Of a stretch of 64,000 nt of DNA, positions 18,956 through 28,720 are shown one piece after another. A model generated the notes under the pieces. The model did no database searches and had not been told where the DNA came from. It saw only the letters and a list, made by a program, of their open reading frames with translations. The translations under genes and the position numbers were made by a program. Each line of letters opens with the position of its first letter. Position 1 is the stretch's first letter. Source of the DNA: Pseudomonas paracarnis (GTDB lineage Bacteria > Pseudomonadota > Gammaproteobacteria > Pseudomonadales > Pseudomonadaceae); NCBI RefSeq assembly GCF_904063055.1, contig NZ_CAJFCN010000002.1, forward strand, positions 372,001-436,000, in the 5' to 3' direction.

Positions 18956-19714
18956 TCAGAGAGTGGGAACGGGATAGCTCCCTAACGCCACTAACAAAGC
19001 CGCGGCACTCGCGCCGCGACAATCCACAACTTTTTCTGCACCCGCGGCCCGCGCCATTTCATATACACGCGGGCTGGGCACGAACAACGGCAGCTGTGCC
19101 ACCTCTGGCCAATCGGGGCCGGCTAACGCGTGCAGGTGTAAAAAACCCTGCCCACTGCTGACCACCAGGCCGTTCAAGCGTTCCAACTGGATGCGTTGCA
19201 TCAACGCGCCCTTCTCATACACCGGAAGAAAACGCCGATACAATTCCAGGTAATCGACACTAGCACCTTGCTCGCGTAAACGCTCTGCCAGCAACTCACG
19301 CCCGCCCTCGCCGCGCAGGATCAACACCCGGGCACCCGGCGCTGCAATAGCCTCGCGCAAGGCGGGCAGTTCAAGCAAGGCCTCGCTGTCATCGCCCGTG
19401 GCGGGAAAGTGAACGTTGAGGCCATGATCGGCCAATATCTGGGCCGTGGCCGCGCCGACACTGAACCAGGGCATTGGCGGCACACTGCCCCCCAACCGCA
19501 GCAACGCCAGGCGCGCAGCCGGCTTGCTCACCACGATGACGGCGCGATAGCGCGGCAGCGCGCCGAACACCGCGTGTTGCTCTGCGGTCACCGGCAAGGC
19601 TTCAGTCTCCAGCAAAGGCAGGCAGTTGCTGTGAATACCGCTCTGGGCTAATAACGCCGCCAGGGCCGTCGACTCCTCGGCAGGCCGCGTCAGCAGCACT
19701 CGCCAGTCGGTCAC
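18956..19714 (-). CDS. hemD: Uroporphyrinogen-III synthase
   Basis: Closes and inverts ring D of hydroxymethylbilane to give uroporphyrinogen III. The product is 252 residues, the usual length. The start [19 protein letters not shown] and the later [10 protein letters not shown] region fit the two-lobed fold, although this family is poorly conserved. The start codon is GTG and overlaps the hemC stop by four bases (GTGA), so the two are translationally coupled. Confidence 0.93.
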   Translation of the reverse strand: MTDWRVLLTRPAEESTALAALLAQSGIHSNCLPLLETEALPVTAEQHAVFGALPRYRAVIVVSKPAARLALLRLGGSVPPMPWFSVGAATAQILADHGLNVHFPATGDDSEALLELPALREAIAAPGARVLILRGEGGRELLAERLREQGASVDYLELYRRFLPVYEKGALMQRIQLERLNGLVVSSGQGFLHLHALAGPDWPEVAQLPLFVPSPRVYEMARAAGAEKVVDCRGASAAALLVALGSYPVPTL

Positions 19715-20652
19715 TGCGGGCCGGCCTCGCCATAGACTTTTTGCAAAATGGTACCCGCGCCTTTTTCCAGCAACGCTTCGGCGACCTGAATCCCCAAGGC
19801 CGTGGCATCACGTTGCGGCCCACGTACCTCGGCGGTCAGCAGGTTACCGCCGTCCGGATCACCAACCAGGCCACGCAGCCACAGGTTCTCACCCTCGAGT
19901 ACGGCATAGCAGGCGATGGGCACCTGGCAGCCACCGTTGAGGTGTTTGTTCAAGGCACGCTCGGCGGTGACGCGCACTTCGGTGTCTGCGTGATCGAGAG
20001 GTTTTAGCAGCGCATGAATTTCGCTGTCGGCGGTGCGGCATTCGATTCCGACTGCGCCCTGCCCGCCAGCGGGCAGGCTGTCTTCGACGCTGATGGCCGA
20101 GGTGATGCGGTCTTCAAAGCCCAGGCGGATCAAGCCGGCAGCGGCGAGGATGATCGCGTCGTATTCGCCGGCGTCGAGCTTGGCCAGGCGCGTGTTGACG
20201 TTGCCACGCAAAAAGCGGATCTGCAGGTCGGGACGCCGCGTCAGCAACTGGGCCTGGCGACGCAGGCTGGAGGTGCCAACGATACTGCCCAGCGGCAATT
20301 CGTCCAGGGACGCGAAGGTGTTGGAAACGAAGGCGTCGCGCGGGTCTTCGCGCTCGCAGATACAAAAAAGGCCCAGGCCTTCAGGGAAGTCCATGGGCAC
20401 GTCTTTCATCGAATGCACGGCGATGTCGGCTTCGTTGTCCAGCAGCGCAGTTTCCAACTCCTTGACGAACAGGCCCTTGCCGCCGATTTTCGACAATGGC
20501 GAGTCCAGCAGCTTGTCGCCGCGACTGACCATGGGCACCAGGGAGACCTTGAGGCCGGGATGGGCCTGTTCAAGGCGTGCTTTGACGTATTCGGCCTGCC
20601 ACAAGGCCAAGGCGCTTTTACGGGTGGCGATGCGGATTTCGCGAGAGGACAT
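19711..20652 (-). CDS. hemC: Porphobilinogen deaminase (hydroxymethylbilane synthase)
   Basis: Joins four porphobilinogen units into hydroxymethylbilane on a dipyrromethane cofactor. The product is 313 residues. It opens with [19 protein letters not shown]. The catalytic and substrate-binding stretch [15 protein letters not shown] is near residues 81-95, and the cofactor-binding cysteine is in the loop [14 protein letters not shown]. It is the first gene of hemC-hemD-hemX-hemY and lies 138 bases downstream of algR on the same strand, the same order as in P. aeruginosa. Confidence 0.96.
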   Translation of the reverse strand: MSSREIRIATRKSALALWQAEYVKARLEQAHPGLKVSLVPMVSRGDKLLDSPLSKIGGKGLFVKELETALLDNEADIAVHSMKDVPMDFPEGLGLFCICEREDPRDAFVSNTFASLDELPLGSIVGTSSLRRQAQLLTRRPDLQIRFLRGNVNTRLAKLDAGEYDAIILAAAGLIRLGFEDRITSAISVEDSLPAGGQGAVGIECRTADSEIHALLKPLDHADTEVRVTAERALNKHLNGGCQVPIACYAVLEGENLWLRGLVGDPDGGNLLTAEVRGPQRDATALGIQVAEALLEKGAGTILQKVYGEAGPQ

Positions 20653-20790
20653 GGATCAATCCGTACTGAATAGATACGGCGGATAATAACAGCTCAGGCA
20701 AATACGCTTTGATTTGAATCAGCAAGTGCGGGGCCTCCCTGGCCACGTCGCACCGGGATAAGGAATGCAGACCGCGCCGCAACCCTTGGG

Positions 20791-21537
20791 CTAAAGCTGC
20801 TGCATCATCTTGCGCACGCCAGCGACATGGCGTCGGCTGACGATCAACGCATCGCCATTGAGCCCCTTCAGGAATAGCTGAAAGTGCCCCAGGGGCGTGC
20901 GCTGCAGGCGCTCGATGCGTTCACGGGCGACCAGCGCGTTGCGATGAATGCGCACGAAACGCTCGCCAAACTCGTCTTCAAGCGCCTTGAGCGGTTCATC
21001 AAGCAACACTTCACCGGTCTCGTGGCGCAAGGTCACGTATTTGTGATCGGCAATAAAGTAAACCACCTGGCCGAGTGGGATCAGCTCGATGCCCTTGCGG
21101 GTACGTGCGCTGATATGGCTGCGTGGCCCGTTACCACTTTGCGCAGCCGGTTGCGTCAAGGCAGCCAGTTGGGCGCGGCTGGGACGCTCGGCTTTTTTCA
21201 AGGCTTTGAGCAAGGCTTCGGCAGTGGCCGGCTTGACGAGAAAACTGACACCGCTGTCTTCCAGCGCTTGTGCAGAAAACTCATCCTGCGCCGCACACAA
21301 CACCACGGCGGGCGGCGATTCGCGTTCGCTCAAGCGGGCGGCGACCTGCAGGCCATCAAAGCCCGGCATGCGGATATCGAGCAGCACTACATCCGGCTTG
21401 TGGCTGTCGATCAGCGTCAACGCCTCTTCGCCGCTGGTGGCGCTCGGTTCAAGGACTGTATAACCCTCGAGTTCACTGACCAGACGGCTCAGTCGCTCGC
21501 GGGCTTGGGGTTCGTCATCAACGATCAGGACATTCAT
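20791..21537 (-). CDS. algR: LytTR response regulator AlgR
   Basis: A 248-residue regulator of alginate, type IV pili and virulence functions in P. aeruginosa, where it has the same length. The receiver domain covers about residues 1-120, with the phosphorylatable D54 in VLLDIRMPG. A LytTR DNA-binding domain follows (about residues 140-245), seen as ARTRKGIELIPLGQVVYFIADHK split over two strands and ERFVRIHRNALV. The long open frame starts 11 codons earlier, but the MNVLIVDDEP start is the family start. It overlaps by ATGA a short upstream frame that may be the tail of its lost kinase gene. Confidence 0.95.
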   Translation of the reverse strand: MNVLIVDDEPQARERLSRLVSELEGYTVLEPSATSGEEALTLIDSHKPDVVLLDIRMPGFDGLQVAARLSERESPPAVVLCAAQDEFSAQALEDSGVSFLVKPATAEALLKALKKAERPSRAQLAALTQPAAQSGNGPRSHISARTRKGIELIPLGQVVYFIADHKYVTLRHETGEVLLDEPLKALEDEFGERFVRIHRNALVARERIERLQRTPLGHFQLFLKGLNGDALIVSRRHVAGVRKMMQQL

Positions 21538-21737
21538 ATTGCGCTGGATTCCTGCGTGAGTCTCGCACAAGGATAGCGTAGACAGGTGCGGTGACTGACG
21601 TCACAGCGATCCACGCTAAGACTAGCGCGAGCGGCAAAAAGTGCCCTGAGAATGGCACCCAAATTTACCCGGACCTGTTCAATAGCGCCCAAGACCCGCT
21701 GCCTTCGGGCATCGTCGTAGGGTTCACTGATAAACAA
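21534..21737 (-). pseudogene. Possible 3' remnant of the sensor kinase gene algZ/fimS
   Basis: A 67-codon open frame sits exactly where P. aeruginosa has algZ, and its TGA overlaps the algR start by four bases, as a coupled kinase-regulator pair would. Its second half, LRALFAARASLSVDR and then CLRYPCARL, looks like the closing strands of a LytS/AlgZ-type GHKL ATPase domain. No histidine box, no N or G boxes and no membrane segments are present, and nothing kinase-like lies upstream before argH. The identification rests on position and weak resemblance, so it may instead be chance. Confidence 0.4.
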
Positions 21738-22038
21738 TCCGAATACCCCCCTGTTTAATGGATAGTCTGGTTATGACCGCATCACCCGACTTTGGTGCAT
21801 TCACACACTATCAGTCCAACTGTAGACGCTCACTGAGGCGACATTGCTCAATCGTCAAATATCGTTTCAATAAGTACCTGCCCCCAGTCTCGTCCCGGAT
21901 GCGGTCGGCGGCAAGGCACTTAGCCATCTCTTACACAAATAAAATTGCCGATCACCCGCAGCACCGCCTCCACGGGCAACCCTGTTATGATCGCCGGCAC
22001 ACCTTCATGCCTCTTTTAAGCAGATCACGAGCGAATCC
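21738..22038. other. Non-coding interval between the algR region and argH
   Basis: About 300 bases without a convincing gene. They must hold the promoters of argH (+) and of algR (-), but no clear -35/-10 pair or AlgR box could be assigned by eye. Base composition is lower in GC than the flanking genes. This is where the body of algZ would be expected. Confidence 0.6.
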
Positions 22039-23433
22039 ATGAGCACCGACAAGACCAACCAGTCCTGGGGCGGCCGCTTCAGTGAACCCGTCGACGCCTT
22101 CGTCGCGCGCTTCACCGCCTCCGTCACCTTCGATCAACGCCTGTACCGCCACGACATCATGGGCTCCATCGCCCACGCCACGATGCTGGCCAAGGTCGGC
22201 GTGCTGACCGACGCCGAGCGTGACAGCATCATCGACGGCCTGACCACCATCCGTGGTGAGATCGAGGCAGGGACGTTCGACTGGCGCGTCGACCTGGAAG
22301 ACGTGCACATGAACATCGAGGCACGCCTGACCGATCGCATCGGCGTGACCGGCAAAAAATTGCACACTGGCCGTAGCCGTAACGATCAGGTCGCCACCGA
22401 TATCCGCCTGTGGCTGCGCGATGAGATCGACCTGATCCTGGGCGAAATCACCCGCCTGCAAAAAGGTTTGCTGGAGCAGGCCGAGCGTGAATCGGACACC
22501 ATCATGCCCGGCTTCACTCACCTGCAGACCGCACAGCCCGTGACCTTCGGCCACCACCTGCTGGCCTGGTTCGAAATGCTCAGCCGCGACTACGAGCGCC
22601 TGGTCGATTGCCGCAAGCGTGCCAACCGCATGCCGCTGGGCAGCGCGGCACTGGCCGGCACCACCTACCCGATCGACCGTGAGTACACCGCACAACTGCT
22701 GGGCTTTGACGCCGTGGGCGGCAACTCCCTGGACGGCGTGTCGGACCGGGACTTCGCCATCGAATTCTGCGCCGCCGCCAGCATCGCGATGATGCATCTG
22801 TCGCGCTTCTCCGAAGAGCTGGTGCTATGGACCAGCGCGCAATTCCAGTTCATAGACCTGCCGGACCGTTTCTGCACCGGCAGCTCGATCATGCCGCAAA
22901 AGAAAAACCCCGACGTGCCAGAGTTGGTGCGTGGCAAGAGCGGCCGTGTATTTGGTGCACTGATGGGCCTGCTGACCCTGATGAAAGGCCAACCATTGGC
23001 CTACAACAAGGACAACCAGGAAGACAAGGAACCGCTCTTCGACGCCGCCGACACCCTGCGCGACTCGTTGCGTGCCTTTGCCGACATGATTCCGGCGATC
23101 AAGCCCAAGCATACGATCATGCGTGAAGCGGCCCTGCGCGGGTTCTCTACCGCGACCGACCTGGCGGACTACCTGGTGCGCCGGGGCCTGCCGTTCCGTG
23201 ACTGCCACGAAATTGTCGGCCACGCCGTGAAGTACGGTGTGGACACCGGCAAGGACTTGGCGGAAATGAGCCTGGAAGAACTGCGCCAGTTCAGCGACCA
23301 GATCGAGCAGGATGTGTTTGCCGTGCTGACCCTGGAAGGCTCGGTGAATGCCCGTAATCATGTGGGCGGCACTGCGCCGGCACAGGTCAAGGCGGCGGTC
23401 GTGCGCGGCCAGCAATTGCTCGCCAGCCGCTAA
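22039..23433 (+). CDS. argH: Argininosuccinate lyase
   Basis: Splits argininosuccinate into arginine and fumarate, the last step of arginine synthesis. The product is 464 residues. The fumarase/aspartase signature [12 protein letters not shown] is near residues 281-292. Other conserved parts are [14 protein letters not shown] at the start, [14 protein letters not shown] near 110-123 and [12 protein letters not shown] near 156-167. It is divergent from algR and ends just before a REP doublet shared with the convergent glutathione transferase gene. Confidence 0.97.
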   Translation: MSTDKTNQSWGGRFSEPVDAFVARFTASVTFDQRLYRHDIMGSIAHATMLAKVGVLTDAERDSIIDGLTTIRGEIEAGTFDWRVDLEDVHMNIEARLTDRIGVTGKKLHTGRSRNDQVATDIRLWLRDEIDLILGEITRLQKGLLEQAERESDTIMPGFTHLQTAQPVTFGHHLLAWFEMLSRDYERLVDCRKRANRMPLGSAALAGTTYPIDREYTAQLLGFDAVGGNSLDGVSDRDFAIEFCAAASIAMMHLSRFSEELVLWTSAQFQFIDLPDRFCTGSSIMPQKKNPDVPELVRGKSGRVFGALMGLLTLMKGQPLAYNKDNQEDKEPLFDAADTLRDSLRAFADMIPAIKPKHTIMREAALRGFSTATDLADYLVRRGLPFRDCHEIVGHAVKYGVDTGKDLAEMSLEELRQFSDQIEQDVFAVLTLEGSVNARNHVGGTAPAQVKAAVVRGQQLLASR

Positions 23434-23436
23434 AAT

Positions 23437-23525
23437 TGTGGGAGGGGGCTTGCTCCCGAAGACGGTGTATCAGACAAGAAAATCTTAGCTGACCCACCGC
23501 CTTCGGGAGCAAGCCCCCTCCCACA
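23437..23525. repeat. REP doublet (REPIN), GGGGGC variant
   Basis: TGTGGGAGGGGGCTTGCTCCCGAAG and its near-complement flank about 40 bases between convergent argH and the glutathione transferase gene. The arm sequence differs from the GCGGGC and GCTGGC types elsewhere in the window. Confidence 0.9.
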
Positions 23526-23529
23526 TTGG

Positions 23530-24189
23530 TTATTTCTTGGCCGCAATCATCGCCATGAATGCCGGCATCGCCGCCTGCCTGTCCGCCTCTACCTTCTGCG
23601 CATTGGGCATCCCATTCAGGCGCGCCAACAAGGCTTTCGCCTTCGGCAACGGCTCCAGCAGATCCAGCCCAAACAGCTTCTCGCCCACACCGCAGGCCAG
23701 GTTCAGGCTGTACATGAAATACAGGTCCGCAAGGGTGAAGCTCTCCCCCGCCACATAAGGCGCGAACTTCCCGTGCCGGCCTAAGGTACCTACTCCAAGC
23801 AGCAGCTCGGCCCTGGACTTCTCCTTGATCGCCTCCGGCACCGCCATGCCGAAAAAAGCCTCGGCGAAACACGCCCGCGCAGGCAGTTCGATGTACAGCT
23901 CGATCTCACGGCACAGCGCCAGCACCTGAGCCCGCGCAAACGGGTCGGCGGGCAACAGCGCCGGACCTTCCTGGGTCTGTTCGAGGTATTCGAGAATGAC
24001 GCTGGTTTCGTTGATGAACCCCTGCTTCACACCCAGCACCGGCACTTTGCCGCGGGGGCTTACCGCCAAGGCTTCGGGAGTTTGCCCAGCATAAAAAGGC
24101 ACCTCTTCGAAGGGCAGTCCTTTCTCCAATAGCGCCAGCTTGACCATGTTGTAGTAGTTGCTGACCGAAAATCCGTAAAGCTTGAGCAT
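23530..24189 (-). CDS. Glutathione S-transferase family protein
   Basis: A 219-residue cytosolic glutathione transferase. The thioredoxin-like N-terminal domain runs to about residue 80 and includes KLYGFSVSNYYNMVKLAL and the glutathione-binding turn GKVPVLGVKQGFINETSVILEYL, split around the conserved cis-proline VP and the ES/TS turn. An all-helical C-terminal domain follows. The open frame extends 26 codons further, but GGAGG lies properly before this ATG. The substrate is unknown. It converges on argH. Confidence 0.92.
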   Translation of the reverse strand: MLKLYGFSVSNYYNMVKLALLEKGLPFEEVPFYAGQTPEALAVSPRGKVPVLGVKQGFINETSVILEYLEQTQEGPALLPADPFARAQVLALCREIELYIELPARACFAEAFFGMAVPEAIKEKSRAELLLGVGTLGRHGKFAPYVAGESFTLADLYFMYSLNLACGVGEKLFGLDLLEPLPKAKALLARLNGMPNAQKVEADRQAAMPAFMAMIAAKK

Positions 24190-24314
24190 CGCAAAGCCTC
24201 CAGGCCGGGTGTGGGGTTGGCTGCAAGAGTTATAGATCCTCGAGGGCACCCTGACCAGCAGCATCACCCACCTGAATGGGGGTAGACTGACGCCCTTTCC
24301 TTGAGGAGCCTGCC

Positions 24315-24599
24315 ATGAGCGAGCCGACCGATATCGACAACGACGAAGAAGAATTCACCGAGACCACGCTGATCGAAGCCATCGAGAACCAGATCGAGAG
24401 CGATAACCCGCCAGCGGCCAAGGCTACGTTCAACAAACTGACCCTGGTGGGTTACGAGCGCGAAGATATCCTGAATCTGATGGCTCACGTGCTGGCGTTC
24501 GAGATCGACGCCATGCTCGAAGATGACCGCGCCTTCAATACCGAGTGGTATGAAACGGCACTGCGGGCACTGCCCGAGCTGCCGCCGGAAAAGGAATAA
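24315..24599 (+). CDS. Small acidic conserved hypothetical protein
   Basis: A 94-residue protein whose first 20 residues are very acidic (DIDNDEEEFTE). The middle part, AATFNKLTLVGYEREDI-like in pattern, and the helix LMAHVLAFEIDAMLEDD suggest a small helical domain. A strong GAGGAG sits seven to eight bases before the ATG, and codon use matches the neighbours, so it is a real gene. I do not recognise a named family. It lies between the glutathione transferase gene (divergent) and the TIGR02647 gene (same strand). Confidence 0.75.
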   Translation: MSEPTDIDNDEEEFTETTLIEAIENQIESDNPPAAKATFNKLTLVGYEREDILNLMAHVLAFEIDAMLEDDRAFNTEWYETALRALPELPPEKE

Positions 24600-24694
24600 C
24601 CCCGGCACGCAGCAACACGCTGGACAGTTCGGCAAAGTGCGTTCACCTTATGGCCTGCTAGCCTCTAATAAATTTTAGAAAGTCTGGAGTCCTT

Positions 24695-24949
24695 ATGTCG
24701 TATACCCCTGAGTTGGTTGCCGAACTGGAAATCCTTGTACTCTTCCCCTTGGACAGCACCAAGGAAGGCTTGAAAGTCCATCAGACTGCCGCCCCTACTG
24801 CCATCGCCGCTGCCAAGCGCCTCCATGCCAAAGGGCTGATTGACCAACCGGACGGGGGCTACCTGACGAGCCTTGGCCGGGACGCTGCCGAGCAAGCCCA
24901 AACCCTGCTGACCATCCTGACCACTGCCAACACCAAAGAAGCCGCCTGA
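24695..24949 (+). CDS. TIGR02647 family small protein
   Basis: An 84-residue protein that fits the TIGR02647 family, small proteins found in Pseudomonas and relatives and described as possibly DNA-binding. It opens YTPELVAELEILVLFPLDS, followed by TAIAAAKRLHAKGLI and a possible wing DGGYLTSLG, consistent with a winged-helix shape. GGAG lies six bases before the ATG. It precedes cyaA on the same strand, with 167 bases between them. No function is established. Confidence 0.8.
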   Translation: MSYTPELVAELEILVLFPLDSTKEGLKVHQTAAPTAIAAAKRLHAKGLIDQPDGGYLTSLGRDAAEQAQTLLTILTTANTKEAA

Positions 24950-25116
24950 TACTTGATACCGCCCATGGAGTCCGCCGCCTGCGGATTCCGCGGGTGGTGC
25001 TGCGCGGCATACGAAATTCTGACGCCAAAAAGCCACTTCCCTCTAAAACTCCTACGCTACTGTCTGTAAACTCCTGCATGGCCGCCCGCGTCGGGCTGCG
25101 AGCCACCGAGTTCGAC

Positions 25117-27957
25117 ATGACCCGCACCCATGAAATCCGCCCCGATCTGGACGAAGGCATCGACCGTAAGGTGCTGACCCAACTGCGCGCGCGTTTCATG
25201 ACCCTCAATCAAGGCCGCATGGTCCGGGCCGTCGAGGGGCTGACGCCACGCCAGCAAAGCGTGCTGGCTTTGTTGCCGCTGTTTTTCCACGTCAATCATC
25301 CGCTGTTGCCGGGCTATGTCTCCAGTAACACACCGGCTGGCCTGTCGAATTTCGAACCGGACGCCCAGGCCTTGGCCGATGCCCAACGCCTGACCCGCTC
25401 GTTCTCCTATAAACCGCGCCATGGCAACCCGCCTACGCCGATCCACGGTTTGTTCCTGATGGGCAGCCTTGGCACGCTGGCGCAGGCCGATCAAAGCGAT
25501 ATGGACGTGTGGGTATGCCACGCTCCCGACCTGAGCGAGACCGAGCTGGCCGAGCTGCGCAAAAAGTGCCAACTGCTGGAAACCTGGGCCTTGAGCATGG
25601 GTGCCGAGGCGCATTTCTTCCTGATCGACCCGACGCGCTTTGTGTTGGGTGATCGCGATACGCCACTGAGTTCCGACGACTGCGGCACCACCCAGCACTA
25701 CCTGCTGCTGGATGAGTTCTATCGCACCGCGATCTGGCTGGCCGGGCGCACCCCCATCTGGTGGCTGGTACCGGTCTACGAAGAAAACCGCTACGCCGAA
25801 TTTACTCACGCCCTGGTGTCCAAGCGCTTCATCCGCGCCGATGAAACCCTCGACCTCGGCCATCTGGCTCATATTCCTCCGGGGGAGTTTATTGGCGCCG
25901 GGCTGTGGCAACTGTTCAAGGGCATCGAGTCGCCCTATAAATCGGTGCTCAAGCTGCTGCTGACCGAGGTCTACGCCAGCGAACACCCGAAGGTGCAATG
26001 CCTGAGCCTGCGCTTCAAACAGGCGGTGTTCAGCCATCAGGTAGACCTGGATGAGCTGGACCCGTACATCATGGTCTACCGCCGCATCGAGGAATACCTC
26101 AAGGCCCGCAACGAGCTGGAGCGCCTGGAACTGGTGCGCCGCAGCCTGTACCTGAAGGTCAACCGCAAGCTCAGCGCCGGCCAGCGCACCGCCGGTTGGC
26201 AACGGCAGCTGCTGGAACGCCTGGCGCATGAGTGGGGCTGGGACACGCGCCAACTGGCCCTGCTGGACAGCCGCAGCCAATGGAAAGTGCGCCAGGTCGC
26301 CTCCGAGCGCCGTGCTCTGGTCAATGAGTTGAACTACAGCTACCGCTTCCTCACCCAGTTCACCCGCAGCGAACACACCGCCAGCGCGGTCAATAAACGC
26401 GAACTCAATGTACTGGGCCGCCGCTTGTATGCGGCGTTCGAGCGCAAGGCCGGCAAGGTCGAGTTCATCAACCCCGGCATCGCCCCGGACCTGGCCGAAG
26501 ACACTTTGACCCTGGTGCAGTCGCCCAACCGCAAGGAGCCGGGCCAGCACCATTGGGGCCTGTATAACGGCAACCTTACCGCTCTGGAGTGGGAACACTT
26601 CGCCCCGATCAAACGCAGCCGCGACCTGCTGGAAATGCTCACCTGGTGCCATCGCAACGGCGTGATCGACAGCAGCACCCGCCTGGCGCTGCACCCCGGC
26701 ACCAGCGACATGACCGAGTTCGAGCTGTTCAACCTATTGGGCAGCCTGCAACAGACCATCGCCCTGCCCCTGTCCAGTGTCGATGAGAGCCGCTTGCTGC
26801 GCCCGGCAGTGCCGGAAGAGGTGCTGCTGTTGATCAACGTTGGGGTTGACCCGCTCAAACATCATCGCGACCTGAATATCCTGATGACCACAGAGCGCAC
26901 CGACTCCCTGAGCTATGCCGGCGTGCGCGACAATCTGGTGCTGACCCTGGACCAGGTCACGCTCAACAGCTGGAACGAAGTGATGGTCAGCCGCTATGAC
27001 GGCCCCCACGCCCTGCTCGACTGCCTGCGCGACTACCTCAACCAACTGCCCTCGAACCATCTGCCACGCCTGCGAGTGCGTTGTTTTTGTCACAACCGGG
27101 CACAGTTCATTGCCCAGCGGGTGGAAGAGGTATTCGACACCGCGCAGCATCTGCTGCTCGGCCAGGGCAATCATCGCTACCTGCTCCAGGTGCAGCAGCA
27201 TTATCACGTCATGGAACTGGTACCGGGCCAGGCCACCCATGTGTCACTGCCGACCCAGGACGCGCTGATCGCCTACCTCAGCGAGGAGCTGGTCAGCTAT
27301 AGCCCGTGGCACCTGGACGCCATGGCCTTGGAAGACCACGACCTGGCGCTGCTGCTGCCCATGGGCCAAGCCGAGTGTGTGCAGGTGTTCTACCGCGTTA
27401 ATGAAGGCTTCGCCGACGTCTACGTGCTCGACGAATTCAACGCGCTCTGGCAACAGCGCTTGCCATTTCATGATGAGCAAAGCCTGTTGGCGCCGTTGCA
27501 GCGCTTTTTGCAATCGATCCTGTATCGCCGCGAAGCACTATCGTCCCTGGACACCCAGCAACCCGCGGGCGAGATACAGATCCTGTATTACCAACTGTTG
27601 CCATCGGGCAGCGGCCGTGCGCGGGGCGTTGAGCCAAGGCCGGCCCCGCAAGACCCGGCCAACAAGGCGTTTTATGACGTGCAGGCCATTATCGGCAAAG
27701 GCACGCCAGGCCACGTAGGGATCACCCTGTACTGCAATCAGCGGGAGTTTTGCGAACTGGAATTTGGCGACCAGCTGTTTACGGTGGTCGCCCGGGAGAT
27801 CGTCGGGCAACGTCGGGAAACCGAGCGTTACCGCTGCTATATCACTGATCTGGATCTGTCGGGGCTGCTCGGTGATGTGCAAAGCCCAAGCAATCTGTAC
27901 CTGCGCTATAAAGCCGAACTGGAACAGTCACTCAATGCGGCCTTGAATCAGGTTTAG
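25117..27957 (+). CDS. cyaA: Class I adenylate cyclase
   Basis: Makes cyclic AMP from ATP in the cytoplasm. The product is 946 residues. The N-terminal catalytic half contains HGLFLMGSLGTLAQADQSD near residues 110-128 and DMDVWVCH just after it, the nucleotidyltransferase-type G-S and D-x-D-x-W signatures of class I cyclases. The long C-terminal half is regulatory. The open frame extends 41 codons further upstream, but the conserved protein starts at MTRTHEIRPDLDEG. No strong ribosome binding site precedes it, which could keep expression low. Its end overlaps the end of the convergent rnk gene by four bases. Confidence 0.95.
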   Translation: MTRTHEIRPDLDEGIDRKVLTQLRARFMTLNQGRMVRAVEGLTPRQQSVLALLPLFFHVNHPLLPGYVSSNTPAGLSNFEPDAQALADAQRLTRSFSYKPRHGNPPTPIHGLFLMGSLGTLAQADQSDMDVWVCHAPDLSETELAELRKKCQLLETWALSMGAEAHFFLIDPTRFVLGDRDTPLSSDDCGTTQHYLLLDEFYRTAIWLAGRTPIWWLVPVYEENRYAEFTHALVSKRFIRADETLDLGHLAHIPPGEFIGAGLWQLFKGIESPYKSVLKLLLTEVYASEHPKVQCLSLRFKQAVFSHQVDLDELDPYIMVYRRIEEYLKARNELERLELVRRSLYLKVNRKLSAGQRTAGWQRQLLERLAHEWGWDTRQLALLDSRSQWKVRQVASERRALVNELNYSYRFLTQFTRSEHTASAVNKRELNVLGRRLYAAFERKAGKVEFINPGIAPDLAEDTLTLVQSPNRKEPGQHHWGLYNGNLTALEWEHFAPIKRSRDLLEMLTWCHRNGVIDSSTRLALHPGTSDMTEFELFNLLGSLQQTIALPLSSVDESRLLRPAVPEEVLLLINVGVDPLKHHRDLNILMTTERTDSLSYAGVRDNLVLTLDQVTLNSWNEVMVSRYDGPHALLDCLRDYLNQLPSNHLPRLRVRCFCHNRAQFIAQRVEEVFDTAQHLLLGQGNHRYLLQVQQHYHVMELVPGQATHVSLPTQDALIAYLSEELVSYSPWHLDAMALEDHDLALLLPMGQAECVQVFYRVNEGFADVYVLDEFNALWQQRLPFHDEQSLLAPLQRFLQSILYRREALSSLDTQQPAGEIQILYYQLLPSGSGRARGVEPRPAPQDPANKAFYDVQAIIGKGTPGHVGITLYCNQREFCELEFGDQLFTVVAREIVGQRRETERYRCYITDLDLSGLLGDVQSPSNLYLRYKAELEQSLNAALNQV

Positions 27958-28367
27958 AGCGGGAAGGCGCCGCCATCTTTGGGCTGGCCTTCGACGCTGA
28001 GCAATTCCAGCTTCAAGGTCTTGCCGCCTGGCGCCGGCCAGTCGATGTGCTGGCCCACTTGCAGGCCGAGCAATGCGCTGCCCACGGGTGCCATGATCGA
28101 AATCTTGCCTTCGTCGGCGTTCGCGTGCTTGGGGTAGACCAGCGTCAGGTGATAGTCCTTGCCGCTGCTTTGCTCACGGCAATGCACGCTGGAGTTCATG
28201 GTCACGACACCCGCAGGCACTTCATCGTGACCAACCACGTCTTCGGCGCGGTCGAGTTCGGCTTGCAACGCTCGGGCGCCGGGAAACTCGTCGCCCAAGC
28301 GGTCGATCAGTTGCTCCAGACGCTGCACGTCAAGACGGGTAAGAATGATGGACGGTGCGGTGGTCAT
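27954..28367 (-). CDS. rnk: Nucleoside diphosphate kinase regulator Rnk
   Basis: A 137-residue protein of the Rnk/GreA-like family. A short N-terminal coiled coil (RLEQLIDRLGDEFPGARAL) precedes a GreA/GreB-type C-terminal FKBP-like domain, with VTMNSSVHCRE near residues 56-66 and the typical IMAPVGSALLGLQVGQ. Rnk binds RNA polymerase and affects nucleoside diphosphate kinase and alginate in P. aeruginosa. The last bases overlap the convergent cyaA stop. A GC-rich terminator for the upstream DUF1289 gene separates it from that gene. Confidence 0.93.
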   Translation of the reverse strand: MTTAPSIILTRLDVQRLEQLIDRLGDEFPGARALQAELDRAEDVVGHDEVPAGVVTMNSSVHCREQSSGKDYHLTLVYPKHANADEGKISIMAPVGSALLGLQVGQHIDWPAPGGKTLKLELLSVEGQPKDGGAFPL

Positions 28368-28392
28368 GATTCAGGCAGACTCCTTTTTTCTG

Positions 28393-28430
28393 CACAAAAA
28401 AGCAAAACCCCGCCAGGAAAAGGCGGGGTT
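28393..28430 (-). terminator. Rho-independent terminator after DUF1289/cyaY
   Basis: On the minus strand AACCCCGCC pairs with GGCGGGGTT around a short loop, and a TTTTGCTTTTTT run follows. It would end the cyaY-DUF1289 transcript before rnk. Confidence 0.88.
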
Positions 28431-28498
28431 CTCACGGACCTCGATGAATGGAGGTGTATCCGGACACTACCACAGCGACACAAATAAACAAGACGCCG

Positions 28499-28720
28499 TC
28501 AGGCGCTCGCCTTGCGCTGTTCAGCCTCGGCGCAGATCACCCGGCGCCGCGCATCGTCGGCAGAGCGCCATTCCCGGATGTCTTCCACGTGGCGGAAGCA
28601 GCCCAGGCAGACTTTCTGCTCGTCCAGGCGACACAAACTGATACAAGGTGACGGCACTGCCGGGCTGACATTGCTAAACAGCGGCTTGGGCGGGCGTACG
28701 GTTGCAGGCTCACTCACCAT
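28499..28720 (-). CDS. DUF1289 domain protein
   Basis: A 73-residue small cysteine-rich protein of the DUF1289 family. The signature SPCISLCRLDEQKVCLGC gives four cysteines in a pattern that could bind a metal, and the tail IREWRSADDARRRVI is typical. Its function is unknown. The ATG shares a base with the cyaY stop codon (TGATG), so the two are translationally coupled. A terminator lies downstream. Confidence 0.9.
   Translation of the reverse strand: MVSEPATVRPPKPLFSNVSPAVPSPCISLCRLDEQKVCLGCFRHVEDIREWRSADDARRRVICAEAEQRKASA

Noticed and set aside
25057..26694. 545-codon minus-strand frame opposite cyaA
   Set aside because: Shadow of cyaA with no start signal and no recognisable domain.
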